NCBI GenBank assembly: GCA_011319805.1
Contig: SJRY01000137.1
Location: 19,594-83,593, forward strand
DNA length: 64,000 nucleotides
From: Macrocybe gigantea
Taxonomy: Eukaryota > Basidiomycota > Agaricomycetes > Agaricales > Callistosporiaceae
Direction: 5' to 3'
Shown here piece by piece: positions 58,101-64,000 of this stretch. The notes below the pieces were generated by a model, which saw only the letters and a program-made list of their open reading frames with translations, was not told the origin of the DNA and made no database searches. The number at the start of each line of letters is the position of its first letter. Position 1 is the first letter of the stretch. The position numbers were made by a program, and so were the translations under genes.

Positions 58101-59511
58101 AAGCGACCAGAGCTTGATAGAAGCTGGGTCAGTCAGAGACGATCCAAACTCTGGTGAGAAAAAAGGCGCACCATCTGCCGAACCTGTTAAAAGCTGTTGA
58201 GGTCATGAGCCTTGGCTAATATCAAGCTAGAAGGTCGAACTGACAACATATCGAGAATCCTCCGAAATCAACAGAGCACGAATGTTGTCGGTATGACCCA
58301 CGAGTTTGCCTGCACGTCATGAGCCTCAACAAATGAGACCATTTGAGATATGATGATGGCTAACCTATCCGCCTGCCGGTCCTGGGATCCCATAGACGTA
58401 CCACGCGCTCAGGAGAGCCAGAGGCAATCGTCCTGCCAAAGGGATCCGCAGCGAGAGCGTATACTGACGATTTTGGACCGGCAGCATCTGGAGGGGTGAG
58501 CGTAACCAACGGGTCGCGTTGATGTTCACGGGTGAGGTCCCAAAGTTTGATCTTGCGGTCGAAGGAGCCTGAAGCCACCCAATTGTGATCGCGGCTGGGC
58601 ATAAGGACTTTGATATTGGACGGTTTGCTCATTTTCGAGCGGGCAACGGGCTTACGCATGTGCAAGACACCGCACATAGTCATTGTGTGTGCCAACGATC
58701 GTCGGATCCTCTTGCTCTGAGGAATGTGGATTCCACGCTTTCACAGTGCCGTCAGAAAGAGCAGAAATGACTGCAGAAAGCGTTTTTTATTTCCAACACA
58801 GATTCGACTCGATAGATATAAATTCACCAGTTGGTTATGGTTGCACAGCAAGATGTCATTCACCCAGTCATCGTTAGCCTGAACGCTTTCGCGAAATTGG
58901 CTTTGCTGCAAGATGGTCAATTGGTGACAACGTCGCGAAGCCTCGGTACTTGCCGTCCCTGGCTTGAACGTAGTCATGTCAATTTCCCACTGGCTCTCGT
59001 ATGGAAGGGAATGCACGCTCTTCCGACGTCGTTTTTTTGAGGGTGACTCTCCCAGGATGTCGCCGTCGCTGTGAAACTTGTCGTCATCGAAGTCGTTGTC
59101 CTCGTCCTCAACCGTCCTCCATCCAGCCCGTGAGCATCTCCCATCTTCCACTCGCGCTTCTGCGCCCTTCAATCGCGTCGCGTTCCAGCTTTAGCTTGCG
59201 TCTTCATCGGCATCCCCAAGTCCACGCAATGATTTCCATCCCGTCCAGGTGTATAAGATCCCTTCTGGCGAAGGTCGGCTGGTCAACTGCGTGGAAGTAT
59301 CCAGCGCGAGGGACGAGATGCCGAGGCGATGGCGGGGATTCGAACCCGACGCAGTGCGCGGTGGTGAATGGTCCCGTGCTAGAGGCTGTGCGGTATGATG
59401 TTGGGCGTGATTGCCGACTCGGACGACGCCCGGTGGCGGGAAGCGGAGGCGCGGGATGGGCTCTGTCGGCGGGGGGATGACATAGGATACGCGCCGTTTG
59501 TTGTGGGTCAT
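55194..59511 (-). CDS. WD-repeat protein of the WDR48/Bun107 type
   Basis: A large multi-exon gene read from 59511. The N-terminus ([17 protein letters not shown]) and [13 protein letters not shown] lead into WD blades such as [35 protein letters not shown] and [13 protein letters not shown], further blades toward 57,560, [20 protein letters not shown], then a long S/T/P-rich linker and a conserved C-terminal region ([40 protein letters not shown]) typical of the DUF3337 end of WDR48. WDR48-type proteins bind and activate ubiquitin-specific proteases; fission yeast Bun107 partners Ubp9. Internal exon borders were only partly traced, so the exact length is unknown. The stop at 55194 is the end of the last conserved exon. 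Confidence 0.85.
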
Positions 59512-59622
59512 GGTGTTGGAAGCATCAGTAACGTTGAGGAAGACAGGAATTGGAATAATGATGCGTGGAATGTCAGAGGATGTAGTGATGCATTTGGATT
59601 ATAGAAACGATAATGATCAAAC

Positions 59623-60153
59623 CTAGTCCAGCAGCTCAATGTCAAACTCCTTCTTCGTAAAAAAATCCTCAAACCACCGTGGCTCCTCTCCAAAGATCTC
59701 CACCAGCCGCGCCAACTGTTCGGGTGTTGGGCAACGCCAGAACAGCCGATTACCACCAAATCCAACATGGCCCCTTCTTCTCTCTGCACGACTCTTCCCT
59801 TTTCTGCAGCTTCTGTGTCCACCTTGCCTACAACAGCGTTGAGATGGTCGAATCCCACATCTTGTTCCATGTAGAACAGCGCAGAGGTGACAATCCCGAT
59901 GGCATCATCATCGCGGACCCGTGGCATGCCCACACTCGAAATGTAATTCTGGAGAATTTGGTGCGTCAACAGCCATAGAAAAAATGATGGTTCTTGGTCT
60001 TCCAATCACTTGGAAGTCCCCCGTATCTGGCAGGACGATACGGACGCTCTGACTTCTGTTTCGACTGCCACGTAGACTAATCCAAAGATCAAGCGATGAA
60101 TCAGAGAGATGATCAGTACGTACATTTGGAGGCATGGTATAAACTATCGACAT
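59623..60153 (-). CDS. Uncharacterised small protein, spliced
   Basis: The last exon is convincing: HVGFGGNRLFWRCPTPEQL, ARLVEIFGEEPRWFEDFF and KKEFDIELLD before the stop at 59623. Upstream on the same strand MSIVYTMPPN (ATG at 60153) can be spliced to WQSKQKSERPYRPARYGGLP. The middle exons are less certain. No family was recognised. The first exon overlaps the start of the plus-strand gene at 60096. Confidence 0.55.
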
Positions 60154-61125
60154 CGTTGTCGTCGTCGTCGAGCAACATTGAACTTGAGTGGCAGCAGCTT
60201 GCAATCTTAACGCGCTTACTTCGTGCACTAGCGATGAACCGTTACAATCTCTCCGATTCCGACCTCTTGTATACGTTGACGTTGGACTACGCCACCAATA
60301 AAGCAAATGAACCACCTTGGTACGGTTTTTTTGGTCTGATTCTTCGCGATCAAATGACTCAAGTGGAAGGGAAAGTGGCGACATTCTTTGTCCCACAATT
60401 ACAAATCACGGTTGAAGTGGATGATGGTATTGACGAGGGGACGTTGATACCGATGGAGACGATGACTTTGATGATGGTTATGATTCTCCTACCACGTCTG
60501 GCCATGGAGAAATGACGAGTCATGTTTTGTGTTGGATAGGCTTACATTCAATCACTTAAACATTTTTCAGTCTAGCAGCCCAGACCCGCTTCTTTTGCGT
60601 TCTGTTGAAGGGTCTACGACGTCCCCGATTCCTCCTAAGCCCTATTGGAAGGAAATGTCCGTTGCAGAATTCCGGATTTCCCGGGCTACCAGAATCCTCG
60701 ATTTTGTTAGACGACGATGCTATTTAGATGATGACCTGAAGATCAAGTCCAGTCGCGTTGACCCGGTCCTTGAGCTCAAAAGGTCATCCAAAGACCATTT
60801 CCACACTGAAATACAGCTCCGAAAGGCGGTATCGCAAGCTGAAAAGCAGGCACACCTCGCCTTAGCTGAAGATGGGCTTCTCACGGTTGTGGGATACGTT
60901 GCAGCGGTTGGAAATGTTTGGAGGTATGGCGAGGTTGGACGCGGGAGCAATGAACGGCTTGAAAATCCTAGTCACGATCCCACCTCAGGCTATTCGCTGT
61001 CGTCCCGTCCCACACGGTCACCATCCGGAGTACCGAATCACGTGTTCCAACGTTGTATTCATATGAAAATGCTTCATTCTCGTACTACATCTGTGGCTAC
61101 TCATTTGTATTCTTTCCTTCGTTAA
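60096..61125 (+). CDS. Uncharacterised fungal protein
   Basis: The first exon reads WQQLAILTRLLRALAMNRYN, ANEPPWYGFFGLILRDQM and KVATFFVPQLQITVEVDDG, then an acidic stretch. After an intron near 60,480-60,569 it continues SSSPDPLLLRSVEGS, SPIPPKPYWKEM, LELKRSSKDHF and QLRKAVSQAEKQAHLAL. The pattern of a WYGFFG block followed by an LELKR block with nearby basic and acidic residues recalls uncharacterised agaricomycete families, possibly of nuclease-like fold, but I cannot name it. The donor of the intron and the C-terminus are uncertain. The start may be downstream of 60096, since this region overlaps the divergent gene. Confidence 0.55.
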
Positions 61126-61346
61126 ATCCATGCCAGTCGTGACATCTCCAGTTCTATGTTCTTGCATCCTTCAGCTTCATCACTCCACTTGTCGCAACCA
61201 ACCACAGCCTGAAGGGCAACAACAATAATGCAATATTATTCCTGTAAAGAAAAATACAATGGCGGAGATGTGTCTAGTACAGATGATGACGGTGCTGGTT
61301 CTCATAGCACGAAGATAAAATAAAATAGAAATGAATTCCAGAGGAC

Positions 61347-62849
61347 TTAAAAATCTTCATCGAGCACACTGTACAAGAACGATGAGCAACGACAAACCAG
61401 GAAAGATGGTACAAACGACTTACAATGCTTTTGATGTTTGTGCTGATGTATCGACAGCGCCCGAACTGACGCCTGCCTTCTTGTAGTCCGACACACGCTT
61501 CTCGAAAAAGTTCGTCTTGCCTTGCAACGAGATCATATCCATAAAGTCGAACGGATTAGTCGAGTTGTACACCTTTTCGTTGCCAAGCGCGACAAGCAGA
61601 CGATCGGCTACGAACTCGATGTATTGGCACATCAGCGTAGAGTTCATGCCAATCAGCTTCACAGGTAGAGCATCTGGACACAAAGTCTTCAAGACTAACG
61701 AAAAATGTCCATCAAGCGGAATGCATACCAGTGAGAAACTCCTGTTCGATTGCAACGGCCTGGGTAATGATTGCGTTGACGACGTCAGGATGCGGGCGAC
61801 GCTTGAGGTGGCTGAAAAGGAGACACGCGAAATCGGTGTGCATGCCCTCATCACGGCTAATCAACTCATTCGAAAACGTCAAACCGGGCATCAAACCACG
61901 CTTCTTCAGCCAAAAGATAGAGGCGAAGGAGCCAGAAAAGAATATGCCTTCCACGGCGGCGAAAGCGACGAGGCGTTCGGCAAAGGTGGAGTGCTTGTCC
62001 GAGATCCAACGGAGAGCCCATTCGGCCTTGAGCTTAATGCAGGGGATAGTCTCAATGGCATCGAAAAGATATTCGCGTTCGGCGGGATCCTTGATATAGG
62101 TGTCGATCAAGAGAGAATATGTCTCAGAGTGGATGTTCTCCATCATAATTTGGAAGCCGTAGAAACAACGCGCTTCAGCGACTTGGATCTCGTTTGAGAA
62201 GCGCTCGACAAGATTCTCGTTGACAATGCCATCAGAGGCGGCGAAAAAAGCGAGAACATGGGAAATGAAATGACGCTCGTTGTCGTTCAAGCGGTTGCTC
62301 CAGTCATGGAGATCCTTGGAAAGGTCCATCTCTTCGGCAGTCCAAAATGATGCTTCGGCCTTTTTGTACATTTGCCAGATCTATGACGGCATGTCAGAGA
62401 CTTGAAAGATGGTTTGTTGAAATACTTGCCTCGTGATACTGGATAGGAAACAGGACGAAGCGCCGTCTCGACTCCTTAAGCAGAGGCTCTTCGGCTATGG
62501 GGAGGTGGTTCGGAACGGTGGCTTAGTAGAGACACCGAAAACACGCACATTCGGGTAGATCAATCTCGCCTACAAATTTCTTGCGAAGGCCTTGAATCCG
62601 GGCTTCGTCGTCCTCATGTGCTTCGTTATTCTCAACAGACGCGGGTGATTCGGGAAGGCGCTCATCGTCGACGAGCTTGGAAGTGGATTGGTAGGGGTGT
62701 CTAGTGTAAAGGCGGCAAGTGACGCGGCAGCCTATGGTTAGGCGCTATGGAGTCAGCGCGCTCGCAGGTGAGTCATGGCGTCGGGGACGTACCTGCTTGC
62801 TAGGGGTTGGCTCCTCGATGGGTAAGGTGGTATGCACGACAGGAGCCAT
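61347..62849 (-). CDS. RNR2: Ribonucleotide reductase small subunit (R2)
   Basis: Read from ATG 62849 ([18 protein letters not shown]) through several introns. Class Ia R2 landmarks: [29 protein letters not shown] (As in family, first metal Asp nearby), [11 protein letters not shown] (metal Glu/His), the radical Tyr region [40 protein letters not shown] and [20 protein letters not shown]. The last 22-nt exon (61368-61347) completes the C-terminal peptide FVLDEDF, the tail that docks on the large subunit R1. The enzyme makes deoxyribonucleotides and houses the diiron-tyrosyl radical. The donor of the last intron supplies a stop codon if the intron is retained (SKAL stop). Two MCB boxes lie in the promoter. 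It is divergent from the FPP synthase locus. Confidence 0.95.
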
Positions 62850-62951
62850 GGATAGAGGGTGTGTTGGATCGCAGAGAGAGAGAGCAAGAATAAAGATGGG
62901 GAAGAACCGACGCGAGTCGCCAGTCGAAAAAATGGTTGGATTTATATTGCA

Positions 62952-62957
62952 ACGCGT
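62952..62957. promoter_or_regulatory. MCB element (ACGCGT), proximal
   Basis: A palindromic MluI cell-cycle box 103 bases upstream of the RNR2 ATG. MCB elements bind MBF and drive G1/S transcription of RNR genes in yeasts. An ACGCGA variant is at 62910-62915. Confidence 0.6.
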
Positions 62958-63007
62958 GTGGTCGTGTGTTTGGCCGCTGTTCAACAAGAAAGTCGTGAAT
63001 CCAAGTC

Positions 63008-63013
63008 ACGCGT
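63008..63013. promoter_or_regulatory. MCB element (ACGCGT), distal
   Basis: A second ACGCGT 159 bases upstream of the RNR2 ATG and 128 bases before the FPP synthase ATG on the other strand. Confidence 0.6.
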
Positions 63014-63140
63014 CGCAAATCGCTTAAGCTGGGCCACAACCAGCGCATCGCCCGATAAGGAAATGGCCGCCATTGTATTACATTTTATTATTCTGCAGAG
63101 TTTATCGATCTCTTGGTAAACTTACTTGGCCACCACCATC

Positions 63141-64000
63141 ATGTCCTCTGATAAAGCTGCAGCCGCGCAAAATTTGAAGCCGTCTTTGACCTCATCCGCG
63201 ATGAGCTTGTCGACTGTCTCAAGCAGCAGTCTCTCCCGACGAGCCATCGCTTGGTTCAAACAGGTCAGCTTATCTCGTACGCGTCGGAAAAAGTTAGGCC
63301 ATGTTAAAAACCGCACCCAATAGAATCTCGAATACAACGTTCCAGGAGGAAAGCTTAATAGAGGCATGAGCGTCGTCGACTCTGTCGAGATCCTAAAGGG
63401 CCGCCCTCTCTCTGAAGAGGAGTACGTCCAGGCCGGCATCCTCGGATGGTGTGTCGAGCTCGTAAGTTCGCTCCAGAAAATTCGTCTCGTTCACAGGATT
63501 AAATATACGAGCAGTTGCAAGCCTTCTTCCTCATCTCTGACGATGATGGACTCGTCAATCACGCGACGCGGCCAGCCATGCTGGTATCTCGCTTCCTCCC
63601 CGTCTATCACTGCACCGGCCAAAGATACCTCGGTCCAACATACCCATCCCCGGTCGGCCTGATTGCCATCAATGATTCTTTTATGGTGGAAGCCGCTATC
63701 TATCATCTACTCAAGTTGCACTTCCGATCTCAACCGTATTACATCAATCTCATCGAGTTGTTCCATGACATCACACTCAGACAGAGATCGGTCAGCTCGT
63801 TGACCTCATCACTGCCACAGACGGTGTCGTAGATCTGGCTAGGTTCTCCCTTGAACGGTACTTCACTTCACTTCTCTTGCCCCAAATTCTTCTCTTTCTA
63901 ATCTCGAAACGACTCGTCTTAGCCACCAAACTCATCGTCATATACAAAACAGCGTATTACTCGTTCTATCTCCAGTCGCATTGGCAATGCGCGTTTGCAA
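63141..64000 (+). pseudogene. ERG20: Farnesyl pyrophosphate synthase, frame-disrupted and cut by the window edge
   Basis: FPP synthase blocks occur in order: [102 protein letters not shown] and [15 protein letters not shown]. The first aspartate-rich motif DDxxD is split between frames. Frame changes occur at about 63,155-63,170, 63,235-63,245, 63,539-63,546 (two bases missing inside DDMMD), 63,770-63,780 and 63,970-63,974. The splice after GQPCW is also unclear. Residues between the breaks remain highly conserved, so these may be sequence errors rather than an old pseudogene. FPP synthase makes the C15 precursor of sterols, heme A and ubiquinone and is normally essential. The 3' part lies beyond the window. 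Confidence 0.8.

Noticed and set aside
59330..59360. tRNA T-arm-like sequence (GGTTCGAATCCC on the minus strand)
   Set aside because: No matching acceptor, D-arm or anticodon arm; the bases encode [16 protein letters not shown] of the WDR48-type protein.
1..64000. CRISPR arrays, bacterial operons, Shine-Dalgarno sites or rRNA genes
   Set aside because: No regularly spaced repeats and no rRNA sequence seen; the intron-rich gene structure is eukaryotic throughout.

Overview
The window is nuclear DNA of a filamentous basidiomycete, most likely a wood-decaying agaricomycete. The signs are genes cut by many 50-70 nt introns, fungal-type split nuclear tRNAs, a multicopper laccase beside a GH7 cellobiohydrolase, BTB-domain paralogs of the kind common in mushrooms, and fungal orthologs of MAD1, ZPR1, WDR48, RNR2 and an FPP synthase. 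I do not name a genus. About 25 loci can be supported. Several spliced models were rebuilt by hand and add up to intact reading frames: BTB x2, the DUF262 gene, cyclophilin, lamB, laccase, the PhyH-like dioxygenase, the CHI-like gene, GH7, PL14 and ZPR1.

Layout. 0-16.4 kb: two BTB paralogs in opposite orientation enclose MAD1 (-), a divergent DUF262/GmrSD-like gene (+), a 3.1 kb gene-poor stretch, a phosphatidylserine decarboxylase (+), an intron-bearing tRNA-Met and a Cys-motif protein (-). 17-23 kb: a cyclophilin, then 4.7 kb with coding-like scraps but no clear gene. 23-29.6 kb: a two-gene module, lamB (YcsF/PxpA-like) followed by lamA (urea-carboxylase-like protein with KipI and KipA domains), which together resemble the fungal lactam-utilisation locus and bacterial PxpABC 5-oxoprolinase. 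30-36.9 kb: laccase, a PhyH-like 2OG dioxygenase, a mitochondrial CHI-like protein and a frame-broken AP-3 sigma adaptin. 37-45.6 kb: tRNA-Thr, a dynamin/Mx-like GTPase, an intergenic region with a diverged direct repeat, the GH7 cellobiohydrolase and a Doc-type Fic protein. 47-54 kb: a single-exon RNase H-like protein, a PL14 polysaccharide lyase and ZPR1. 55-64 kb: a WDR48-type protein, two poorly characterised genes that overlap head to head, the ribonucleotide reductase small subunit, and an FPP synthase broken by several small indels and cut by the right edge.

How the genes relate: most are unrelated housekeeping neighbours. Laccase, GH7 and PL14 point to plant-cell-wall decay. lamB and lamA probably act in one ATP-dependent lactam or 5-oxoproline hydrolysis pathway. 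The most unusual signals are six GC-AG introns across six genes, consecutive 7-nt and 10-nt exons in the DUF262 gene, two MCB boxes in the RNR2 promoter plus a terminal 22-nt exon that carries the R1-binding tail, the eukaryotic Doc-type Fic protein, and patches of small indels in otherwise conserved genes.
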